Assembly: GCA_902496115.1 (NCBI GenBank) | Contig: CABUZK010000049.1 | Coordinates: 1 to 13,465 of the forward strand | DNA from: an uncultured Collinsella sp. | GTDB lineage: Bacteria; Actinomycetota; Coriobacteriia; Coriobacteriales; Coriobacteriaceae | Length of the DNA: 13,465 nucleotides | Reading direction: 5' to 3' | In this document: positions 6,094-12,390 of the stretch, one piece after another | Numbering within the stretch: position 1 is the first letter of the stretch | How the letters are laid out: each line of letters starts with the position of its first letter | Made by a program: the position numbers and the translations under genes | The notes under the pieces: generated by a model | Told to the model about the DNA's origin: nothing | Seen by the model: the letters and a program-made list of their open reading frames with translations, nothing else | Database searches by the model: none

Positions 6094-7455
6094 TTACAGA
6101 CCGGCGATGTGATCGGCGGGCGTCGCGACAACCTGTCCGGCGCTCTTGGTGGGACGCTTCTTTTTGGTTTCGGCCGTACCCAGCAGCCTCGCCTCAAGAC
6201 CGCTCACCAAGCGCGCAAGCGGCAGGGTAATGACCAGATAGAACAGGGCAGCAACCACATACGGCGTAATGGAGCCCGTCGTTGCCACGATGGTGCGGGC
6301 GTTCATGACGATCTCGACCACGCCCACGGCGGCGAGCAGCGACGTATCCTTGTAGAGCAGGATAAACTCGCTGGTCAGCGTAGGCAGGACATTGCGGAAC
6401 GTCTGCGGAATCATAACGTAGAGCAGCGTCTGGAAGGCATTCATGCCCAGCGAGCGCGCGGCCTCGTTCTGGCCCTTGGGGATCGACTGAATACCGGCGC
6501 GGAAGATCTCGCACAGGTAGGCGGACGAGTTCATGGCCATGACGATAACGCCCAAGACGTAGTCGTCCACCTTGACGCCGGCAAGCGGCAGGCCAAAAAA
6601 TGCAATATAGATCTGCAGGAACGCCGGCGTACCGCGGATGATATTCACATAGATGCCGGCAAGACAACGCAGAATGCGCGACTTGGAGATACGCATGAGC
6701 GACAGGGCAAAGCCAAAGGGAATCGCCAACGGAAATGCCACAAGCACGATCGAGAGCGACATAAGGAAGCCCTTAAAGACGATCGGCAGGCTTTGAACCA
6801 AAATGACCGGGTTCAAGAACAGGCGGAGAAACATATTGGAGTTCCACGCCTCGACCCACGGCTGCTCCTTAAGATCGGCCAGGAAGTTATCGAATGCCGT
6901 CACGCCCTTGATCTCGACGGAAGGAATCTTGGAAATCTTCTTGGTCGAACCGTCGGCGAGCGTATAGGTACCGCTGAAGGCCTCATCGCCGCCCTCGACG
7001 GGGAAGGTCACGCCGTAGACCTCGACACGGAAAAAGCCGCCGGCAGGCGCCGTCTCGCCAAAGTCGATCTTGAGCGTCTGGCCGTCAGCCTTGCACGTGG
7101 GCCTCATGGGCGTACGATCCATGAGGTCCTCGCCCGAGAGCATCGTCAATCGCGTGTCATCGGTACCAAACGTCGTGCCGTCGACAAACGTCAGCGAAAG
7201 ACCGCTCAGTTCCTCGTCGGCATCGGCCTGAACTTCCCAGGTGATGCGCGTCTCGGTACCGCCGACCACAGCGCTACCCGAACCGGTATTGGGTCGGGCG
7301 GTAATCTTTGCGGTCTCAAGCGCCTGGGCGGTCGTGGGCGCATATGCCCCCGCACACACCAGCGCGAGCGCCACGGCCATGACGCAGGCTAGCTTTTGGA
7401 GCAAGGCGGGCAGTGGAAAACGCTGCTCCGCGGCCCCTTTGTTCAGTCGAGACAA
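6094..7455 (-). CDS. Amino acid ABC transporter permease with secreted N-terminal domain
   Basis: A TTG start at 7455 is preferred because TAGGAG stands six bases before it; an open frame reaching to 7560 would run into a hairpin. The product has 453 residues. Residues 1-45 look like a signal sequence (LLQKLACVMAVALALVCAGAY, ending AQA). Residues about 46-190 form a beta-rich domain with no membrane segment, and about 211-422 are a standard HisM/GlnP-type permease with five predicted helices. The ATPase-coupling EAA loop is EAARSLGMNAFQTLLYVMIP (331-350). A basic tail (KKKRPTK) ends the protein. Permeases of this class usually have 210-240 residues and an outside N-terminus, so an outside extension fits the topology. 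The extra domain is not a recognisable binding protein. It could aid substrate delivery or cell-wall docking; this is open. Confidence 0.88.
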   Translation of the reverse strand: MSRLNKGAAEQRFPLPALLQKLACVMAVALALVCAGAYAPTTAQALETAKITARPNTGSGSAVVGGTETRITWEVQADADEELSGLSLTFVDGTTFGTDDTRLTMLSGEDLMDRTPMRPTCKADGQTLKIDFGETAPAGGFFRVEVYGVTFPVEGGDEAFSGTYTLADGSTKKISKIPSVEIKGVTAFDNFLADLKEQPWVEAWNSNMFLRLFLNPVILVQSLPIVFKGFLMSLSIVLVAFPLAIPFGFALSLMRISKSRILRCLAGIYVNIIRGTPAFLQIYIAFFGLPLAGVKVDDYVLGVIVMAMNSSAYLCEIFRAGIQSIPKGQNEAARSLGMNAFQTLLYVMIPQTFRNVLPTLTSEFILLYKDTSLLAAVGVVEIVMNARTIVATTGSITPYVVAALFYLVITLPLARLVSGLEARLLGTAETKKKRPTKSAGQVVATPADHIAGL

Positions 7456-7516
7456 GGTGGCTCCTATCGTAGAAGTTGCCGGCAAAACGAGACGGAAATG
7501 CTCTCCGTCAAGAGAA

Positions 7517-7556
7517 GCGCAAAGGCCCTCTCCGCCAAAACGGAAAGGGCCTGCGC
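7517..7556 (-). terminator. Hairpin between binding-protein and permease genes
   Basis: On the minus strand a 12-bp stem (AGGCCCTTTCCG with CGGAGAGGGCCT, one G-U pair) has a six-base loop and is framed by GCGC on both sides. No U-run follows, so it is probably a partial terminator or 3' end stabiliser, giving more binding protein than permease. The pairing is complete only in minus-strand RNA. Confidence 0.55.
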
Positions 7557-7573
7557 ACAATCAAGTAGCTATT

Positions 7574-8434
7574 TTACTTGATGTTGTACTTAGCCATGAG
7601 GGCGTCGACGGTACCGTCGTCGGTCAGGTCCTTGATGGCCTGGTTGATGTCGTCCTTGAGCTTGGTGTTGCCCTGGTTGATGGCGATGGCGTACTCCTCG
7701 CCGGTGCTGATCTGCTTAATGCTCTGGCAGGTGTTGAACTGCTCGGCGGTCAGCTGGCTGGCAACGGAGCGGTTGGTGACTACGGCGTCGCCCTTATCGG
7801 ACTGCAGGGCGCTGAAGCACTCGGTGGCATCCTTGTAGGGGACGATCTTGGCCTTGGGGAAGTTCTCCTGGGCAAAGGCCTCGGCGGTCGAGCCAGACTG
7901 GACGATGATGGTAGCGTCGGCATTGTTGAGCTTCTCGCTGTAGTTATCGGCCGTGATGTCGGTATTATCGACCTTGGTCACGATAGCTTGATCGTCCATG
8001 TAGTAGGAATCGGAGAAAGTGACTTCCTTCTCACGCTCGGGCGTGTCGGTGATAGCCGCGATGGAGACGTCGTACTTAGCGCCCGAAGCGACACCGGGTA
8101 CGAGTGTGTCGAAGTCATTGTTGACGTACTCGACATCCAGGCCCAGCTTGTCGCCGATAGCCTTGATGAGCTCAAGGTCAAAGCCCTGATAATCGCCGTT
8201 GTCATCCTTGTACTCAAACGGCGCGTACTCGGCAGAGGTGCCGACGGTCAGCGTACCGTCCTTGACGAGCGCGTACTCCTTGGAGCCGTCGACCTTCTCG
8301 ACCTTAGCGTCGTCAGAGCTGCTGGAACCGGCATCAGAACCAGAGGTGGCGTTGGACGAGCCGCAGCCCGTCAGTGCGAGGGCGAGCGCCATGGCGCCCG
8401 TGGCGGCAAATGCGCCAAGCTTCTTCAGCTTCAT
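7574..8434 (-). CDS. Polar amino acid ABC transporter substrate-binding lipoprotein
   Basis: The 286-residue protein starts at ATG 8434, with GGAAGGAGA eight bases upstream; the longer open frame upstream has no ribosome site. Residues 1-24 form a lipoprotein signal with lipobox LTGC (Cys 24), so it is anchored to the outer face of the membrane. A Ser/Gly/Asp-rich linker follows, then a family 3 solute-binding domain from about residue 58. It carries the usual landmarks GTSAEYAPFEYKD, GFDLELIKAIGDKLG, YDVSIAAITDTPEREKEV (with the Arg that usually holds the amino acid carboxylate) and FSDSYYMDDQAIV. The gene leads the importer operon, 118 bases before the permease. The ligand is probably a polar amino acid; which one cannot be told. 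A small hairpin surrounds its stop codon. Confidence 0.93.
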   Translation of the reverse strand: MKLKKLGAFAATGAMALALALTGCGSSNATSGSDAGSSSSDDAKVEKVDGSKEYALVKDGTLTVGTSAEYAPFEYKDDNGDYQGFDLELIKAIGDKLGLDVEYVNNDFDTLVPGVASGAKYDVSIAAITDTPEREKEVTFSDSYYMDDQAIVTKVDNTDITADNYSEKLNNADATIIVQSGSTAEAFAQENFPKAKIVPYKDATECFSALQSDKGDAVVTNRSVASQLTAEQFNTCQSIKQISTGEEYAIAINQGNTKLKDDINQAIKDLTDDGTVDALMAKYNIK

Positions 8435-8581
8435 AATCAGTCTCCTTCCGGTGACCCCGTTTGATTCAGAGGTCTGCAAAAACTGATGGCTATTATGCAC
8501 CCGCTTGGGAGAATCTGCGATTAGAAAACTGATTGAAACAAACCCATAACGCGAATGGAACACTCCACTTTGTGACAGTCA
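8435..8581 (-). other. Upstream region of the amino acid importer operon
   Basis: These 147 bases separate the nfo stop from the importer start. A minus-strand CATAAT (at 8492-8497) could be a -10 element, but no convincing -35 stands 16-18 bases from it. No clear terminator follows nfo. Confidence 0.3.
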
Positions 8582-9448
8582 TTACTGCTGTAACGACCTT
8601 AACAGTTTGATTTCAGCCGCATAACCTGCAAGTTCGTTCGGTGTCTCCAAAATGAATGGCAATGCGCGCAAGCGGCTATTCGATACAATATTCTGCATAA
8701 CCTGCATACCGCCGCCAAACTCTTCACTACCCAGATAGCCCTTACCGATGCATTCGTGGCGGTCCTTATGGGCGCCGCAGGGGTTCTTCGAATCGTTGAT
8801 GTGTACGGCATGCAAGCGGTCGATACCCACCACGCGGTCGAACTCGTCGAGTACGCCGTCCAGATCATGGATGATGTCGTAGCCGGCATCGCTCACATGG
8901 CAGGTGTCCAGACACACGCCCAGCTTGTCCGATAGCTCTGGACGCCTGGCGGCAGCACCGTCGATAATGCGCGCCAGCTCTTCAAAGCTGCGGCCCACCT
9001 CGGTACCCTTTCCCGCCATGGTCTCGAGCAGCACCGTCGTCTGCTGCCCCTCAAACATCACCTGGCACAGGGTGTCGACGATCATCTGAATACCGGCGTC
9101 GGGGCCCTGCCCCACATGCGCACCGGGATGGAAATTGTAGTAGTTGCCGGGCAGCGCCTCCATGCGCCGCAGGTCCTCTGCCATGGCCTCCAGGGCAAAC
9201 TCGCGCGCCCGCTCTTTGGCCGAGCAGGGGTTATAGGTATACGGGGCATGAGCCACGAGCGGGCCAAAGTCGTTTTGCTCCATAAGCTCGCGCAGGGCCG
9301 CCACGTCATACATGTCAAGATCTTTCGCCTTGCCGCCGCGCGGGTTGCGCGTAAAGAATGCAAAGGTATTGGCGCCAATGGATAGCGCCGTCTCCCCCAT
9401 CGCCCGATAGCCCTTCGTCGTCGAAAGATGGCACCCAATCGTCAGCAT
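8582..9448 (-). CDS. nfo: Deoxyribonuclease IV (AP endonuclease)
   Basis: The 288-residue enzyme cuts DNA 5' to abasic sites in base excision repair. All nine metal ligands of the family's three-zinc centre can be placed: H67 (VAHAPY), H107 (NFHPGAH), E142 (LLETMAG), D181 and H184 (CLDTCHVSDAGYD), H216 (AVHINDSK), D229 and H231 (KDRHE) and E268 (FILETPN). These correspond closely to E. coli Nfo (H69, H109, E145, D179, H182, H216, D229, H231, E261). Length is normal and no signal peptide is present. The ATG 9448 start follows GGGGGAG by six bases. That site lies directly at the edge of the hairpin element at 9465-9550 and may pair with it. The gene is downstream of the Gfo/Idh gene on the same strand. 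Confidence 0.95.
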   Translation of the reverse strand: MLTIGCHLSTTKGYRAMGETALSIGANTFAFFTRNPRGGKAKDLDMYDVAALRELMEQNDFGPLVAHAPYTYNPCSAKERAREFALEAMAEDLRRMEALPGNYYNFHPGAHVGQGPDAGIQMIVDTLCQVMFEGQQTTVLLETMAGKGTEVGRSFEELARIIDGAAARRPELSDKLGVCLDTCHVSDAGYDIIHDLDGVLDEFDRVVGIDRLHAVHINDSKNPCGAHKDRHECIGKGYLGSEEFGGGMQVMQNIVSNSRLRALPFILETPNELAGYAAEIKLLRSLQQ

Positions 9449-9464
9449 CTCCAGCTCCCCCTCA

Positions 9465-9550
9465 TCAGTTGCGGTGAAATACGGTCTATTGGTGCCTTAT
9501 TTTGGCGCAAATAGACCGTATTCCACCGCAACTTATAAAAGGGGCATCAG
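9465..9550 (-). repeat. Hairpin element copy A, upstream of nfo
   Basis: Arms at 9467-9490 and 9510-9533 are complementary over 24 bp with one exception. That exception is A-C on the plus strand but G-U in minus-strand RNA. The loop holds 19 bases. On the right it continues into TTATAAAAGGGGCATCAG, identical in copy B. The outer stem TTGCGGTGGAATA is shared with copy B, but the next seven bases (CGGTCTA on the minus strand) differ entirely and are still paired. The left edge adjoins the nfo ribosome site. Confidence 0.85.
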
Positions 9551-9614
9551 AGATGCTGGCCACCAAGCACCACGGTCGCCGGCGTCATGATCCCCTACGT
9601 GCCAGCGCCAAGTC

Positions 9615-10634
9615 CTAGAGGGCTAGACGGATTGCATCGATAATACGCGCGCAGCGCTGTGTGGCGGCAAGGGACATAACGGGACTCTCGAGTTTCCCCG
9701 CCCGGATGAGCTGGGTCGCATGCTGGATTTCGCCGTAGAAATCATCGACCTCAAACGGGGCATTTATTTCGAGCATTCGTCCATCGGAGTACTTCACATG
9801 GGCGAGCTCGGGGCGATGGAGACGCTCGATTTCCAACGAGCCCCGCTCACAGGCAATCGTTAAGCGGCTTTCATATGCTGCTTTGCCGTCGCACGCCATA
9901 TGAATGGGTATACCGCCGACACTCATATGGATCTCATCGGCCCAATCCACGCGGCCGCCCGATACGCCACGCCAGCGAACTTCACGAGACGAAACCTCGC
10001 ACGCGCCCGCGAGTAAATCCTCAAACCAACCGACCGCATAGCAGCCCATGTCATATAGACAGCCGCCCTGCAACGGATCAAGCAGATAGCCCGAAGGAGA
10101 CTCGCCGTAATCGAGTTTTTGCACGCTTTCGATCGAGACGATGCGGCCGAGGTCGCCCGACGCAAGCAAGTCCTTCACGCGAGCATGCATCGGACAAAAC
10201 CGATTTTTCATCGCCTCCATAAACGGCACACCGCACTCGCGGGAAACGGAGGTGATCGCACGGGCCTCTTCTTCATTCAAAACGGCCGGCTTTTCGCACA
10301 GCACGGCCTTTCCCGCGCGCAGCGCCCGACAGACCCAATGCGCATGCATGCCATGTGGAAGAGCCAAGTAGATTGCGTCGACATCGGGGTCGGCAATCAG
10401 CGCATCATAAGCCGCATCGCCGCTATCGTCAGCCGTGGCATAACTGTGCGCGGCATCAATCGAAAACGCACTGCAAAACTCCTCAACATGCGAAGGAGTG
10501 CGGCCGGCGGCAGCCACAAGCCGTGCCCCGTCCACCTCCTTGAGCGACGATGCAAATCGATGTGAAATGCGCCCAGCGCCCAAAACGCCCCAACGAACCT
10601 CGCGCAAATCATCGCATGAATCCCGATGGCCCAC
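9615..10634 (-). CDS. Gfo/Idh/MocA family NAD(P)-dependent oxidoreductase
   Basis: The likely start is GTG 10634, behind AAGGGGG. The frame stays open further upstream only because it runs through the hairpin element. The product has 339 residues. A Rossmann fold begins at RWGVLGAGRIS (GVLGAG, 16-21) and binds NAD(P)H. The family motif CEKP (113-116, Lys 115 catalytic or cofactor-near) follows, after ALPHGMHAHW. The C-terminal half has the alpha/beta substrate domain with QKLDYGESPSGYLLDP and GGCLYDMGCYAVG, where an Asp-Met-Gly-x-Tyr pattern replaces the more usual D-x-G-x-H. Substrates in this family are sugars, inositols or trans-dihydrodiols, and none can be chosen here. It lies 93 bases after the aldo/keto reductase on the same strand and may share its transcript. 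It is cytoplasmic. Confidence 0.9.
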   Translation of the reverse strand: MGHRDSCDDLREVRWGVLGAGRISHRFASSLKEVDGARLVAAAGRTPSHVEEFCSAFSIDAAHSYATADDSGDAAYDALIADPDVDAIYLALPHGMHAHWVCRALRAGKAVLCEKPAVLNEEEARAITSVSRECGVPFMEAMKNRFCPMHARVKDLLASGDLGRIVSIESVQKLDYGESPSGYLLDPLQGGCLYDMGCYAVGWFEDLLAGACEVSSREVRWRGVSGGRVDWADEIHMSVGGIPIHMACDGKAAYESRLTIACERGSLEIERLHRPELAHVKYSDGRMLEINAPFEVDDFYGEIQHATQLIRAGKLESPVMSLAATQRCARIIDAIRLAL

Positions 10635-10645
10635 GACAGCCCCCT

Positions 10646-10731
10646 TCAGTTGCGGTGGAATAGTTCCTGCTTGGCCCCTATTCTGCCGCAAACAGGAACT
10701 ATTCCACCGCAAGTTATAAAAGGGGCATCAG
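10646..10731 (-). repeat. Hairpin element copy B, between aldo/keto reductase and Gfo/Idh genes
   Basis: A perfect 20-bp stem (TTGCGGTGGAATAGTTCCTG at 10650-10669, complement at 10693-10712) has a 23-base loop and then TTATAAAAGGGGCATCAG as in copy A. On the minus strand the element starts with TGATGCCCC, whose TGA is the stop codon of the aldo/keto reductase. It ends beside AAGGGGG, the ribosome site of the Gfo/Idh gene. The variable inner stem (GTTCCTG) differs from copy A. Confidence 0.85.
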
Positions 10732-11915
10732 GAGCGCGTTTTGCAAAAGGCTTTAAGCGCGGCCGTTACGGGACCAGGCTGGAAACGTCGGCGCACATCG
10801 TCGAGACGCTCGGGAATATCAATGTGCTGCGGGCAGTGACGTGCGCATTTGCCGCACTTGACGCAATTGCTCACCAGCTTGGGCTCGTTCGTCCGCACCG
10901 CGCTCGCCGTAAAGTATTGAGACAGCCCCGTAAACCAACTATGCGCATAGCTCGCGTTGTAGGCGCCAAAGCAGCCGGGAATATTGATACCCTTGGGGCA
11001 CGGCATGCAGTAGCCGCACCCCGTACAGGGCACGCGATTCGATTTCTCAAACTCTCCCAGCACGCGTGCGATGGTATCGAGCTGCTCTGTCGTCATCGAA
11101 TCCGGCAGTGCGCGATCCGCCAATGCCGCGTTCTCGTCCACCTGCGCGGTATCGGTCATGCCCGAAAGCAGCATCGTGACTTGAGGATGGTTCCACACCC
11201 ACGAAAGGCCCCAAGCAGCCGGCGTCTTCAGGTACGGATCGCGTACGTCATCGAGCACGGCGCGGGCCCGCGGAGGCAGCTTGCCCGCCAGGCGTCCACC
11301 CAAAAGCGGTTCCATCACAAACACCGCGAGCCCGCGCTCGGCGGCTGCCATGAGTCCCGCCGTTCCCGCTTGGTAGCGCTCTCCGGCATAGTTGTACTGG
11401 ATCTGGCAAAAATCCCAGTCATACGCGTCAAGCATCATGAGGAAATCCGCCGCACCGCCGTGGTACGAAAAACCTATCTGGCGAATACGCCCCGCAGCCT
11501 TTTGGTGCGCAATCCAGTCCTCGATACCCAAAGCTGCCACGCGCTCCCACTGCGCGGGCGAGGTGATGTTGTGCATGAGGTAGTAGTCGATATGGTCAGT
11601 CCGCAAACGGCGCAGCTGCTCGTCAAAAAAGCGGTCGAAATCCTCCGCACATTTGCACGAAGCGTGCGGCAACTTGGTCGCGAGCAAAATCTGGTCGCGC
11701 AGACCCAGGCGCTCAAGCGAAGCTCCCACACAAGCTTCGTTACCGGGGTAGAGATAGGCCGTGTCCAGATAGGTTATCCCTTGCTCCACCGCACGGGAAA
11801 TGATGGCATCGGCCGTCTTCGCATCGGGATGTCCCGGCGCACCGGGAAACCTCATGCAGCCCAGACCCAGAGCGGATATTCGGTTACCACTTTTGGGGTC
11901 AACACGGTATTGCAC
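10728..11915 (-). CDS. Aldo/keto reductase with C-terminal ferredoxin-like iron-sulfur domain
   Basis: GTG 11915 was chosen because AAGGGAGG stands just before it and the product then starts MQYRVDPKSGNRISALGLGC, the usual N-terminus of this subfamily. An ATG six codons upstream overlaps that site. The product has 395 residues. The TIM-barrel reductase part has the catalytic set D51, Y56 (LDTAYLYPGNE), K81 (LLATKLP) and H115 (YLMHN). The C-terminal part has two 4Fe-4S cysteine clusters, CTGCGYCMPCPKGI (from 297) and CVKCGKCARHCP (from 351). Such fusions are common in anaerobes and probably take electrons from ferredoxin-like partners. The substrate is unknown. The gene is first in a same-strand row with the Gfo/Idh gene and nfo, and its stop codon is the first triplet of hairpin element B. 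Confidence 0.93.
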   Translation of the reverse strand: MQYRVDPKSGNRISALGLGCMRFPGAPGHPDAKTADAIISRAVEQGITYLDTAYLYPGNEACVGASLERLGLRDQILLATKLPHASCKCAEDFDRFFDEQLRRLRTDHIDYYLMHNITSPAQWERVAALGIEDWIAHQKAAGRIRQIGFSYHGGAADFLMMLDAYDWDFCQIQYNYAGERYQAGTAGLMAAAERGLAVFVMEPLLGGRLAGKLPPRARAVLDDVRDPYLKTPAAWGLSWVWNHPQVTMLLSGMTDTAQVDENAALADRALPDSMTTEQLDTIARVLGEFEKSNRVPCTGCGYCMPCPKGINIPGCFGAYNASYAHSWFTGLSQYFTASAVRTNEPKLVSNCVKCGKCARHCPQHIDIPERLDDVRRRFQPGPVTAALKAFCKTRS

Positions 11916-12078
11916 GGCCCCTCCCTTCGCCATCAGCGCCCCGGCAAGGCGAAACACAATGGTCACGCAGCCGAAACATCGTGGAATCGCAATCGAGAAT
12001 GTATCGTAACGTAGCAGAAATCGAGCCGTCACGACACCGCTTTAACATCAGCAAAAAGCCCGATGAAAGGAAGCGACC
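11916..12078. other. Divergent intergenic region
   Basis: These 163 bases separate the start of the aldo/keto reductase (minus) from the start of the 64-residue gene (plus), so both promoters should lie here. On the minus strand GTGACG and TACGAT, 18 bases apart, are a weak candidate pair. No clear plus-strand promoter or operator was seen. Confidence 0.3.
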
Positions 12079-12273
12079 GTGACCACACGTGAGGACGCCT
12101 ACCCCTACCCCGGCGAGCAGTACATCCTCTCGGTCGACCGCTATCAGATCGAGGTCATGGACCATCTGGACGAGCTTCCCGCCACAGGCGCCGTCATCTT
12201 CTGCACCTTCCCCAAGGTGCGCGATGGCGTTGGATATCCCGCACGCGTTTTCGCGGTCTGCCCCGCAGCGTAA
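12079..12273 (+). CDS. 64-residue protein resembling the C-terminus of cyclase-family enzymes
   Basis: GTG 12079 follows GAAAGGA by seven bases, and an in-frame stop lies five codons upstream, so this is the full open frame. The 64 residues include YPYPGEQYILSVDRYQIEVM and then HLDELPATGAVIFCTFPK, ending GYPARVFAVCP. The second half resembles the closing segment of cyclase/arylformamidase proteins (PF04199), where a LDxLP motif precedes a hydrophobic strand, a lysine and a G-x-P-x-R-x-x-A strand. The metal-binding N-terminal part (HxGTHxD) of those enzymes is absent here and not visible in the upstream DNA. It may be a remnant with a new start or a small protein in its own right. No signal peptide. 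A terminator-like hairpin follows at 12346-12371. Similarity was judged by eye only. Confidence 0.6.
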   Translation: MTTREDAYPYPGEQYILSVDRYQIEVMDHLDELPATGAVIFCTFPKVRDGVGYPARVFAVCPAA

Positions 12274-12345
12274 GCTCCACGCGTCCATTCATTTAAAAAT
12301 CGCCACCCTGCATGCACAAGGTGCGCTGGCGGCATACAATCCATC

Positions 12346-12371
12346 AGGCGCCCCTTACGCGGGCGCCTTTT
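12346..12371 (+). terminator. Terminator or attenuator hairpin before panE
   Basis: The arms AGGCGCCC (12346-12353) and GGGCGCCT (12361-12368) are perfectly paired around a seven-base loop, then TTTAT. It would end the 64-residue gene's transcript. Only 19 bases separate it from the next start codon, so the next gene either needs read-through or uses it as an attenuator. Confidence 0.75.
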
Positions 12372-12390
12372 ATATGGGGAGATAATTCAC

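Noticed and set aside
5779..7392. Long plus-strand open frame (537 codons) over the permease and ATPase genes
   Set aside because: It is the antisense shadow of two well-supported genes. The translation is rich in R, H, D and Q with no motif and there is no ribosome site.
7456..7560. 35-codon N-terminal extension of the permease
   Set aside because: It would start in the hairpin region without a ribosome site, while TTG 7455 has TAGGAG at good distance.
7241..8464. Plus-strand open frame (407 codons) opposite the binding lipoprotein
   Set aside because: Low-complexity L/V/G/D translation, antisense to a clear lipoprotein gene and crossing its ends.
8435..8563. 43-codon N-terminal extension of the binding protein
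   Set aside because: It would place a long stretch before the lipoprotein signal. ATG 8434 has a good ribosome site.
10635..10712. 26-codon N-terminal extension of the Gfo/Idh protein
   Set aside because: The extension is the translated hairpin element. The ribosome site AAGGGGG stands before GTG 10634.
9465..10731. CRISPR-like or transposon end interpretation of the two hairpin elements
   Set aside because: Only two copies about 1.2 kb apart with genes between them. There are no spacers, no Cas genes and no transposase; a passive mobile palindrome remains possible.
10626..12014. Long plus-strand open frame (462 codons) opposite the aldo/keto reductase
   Set aside because: The opposite strand encodes a protein with catalytic residues and two iron-sulfur clusters. 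The shadow has no recognisable content and begins inside a hairpin repeat.
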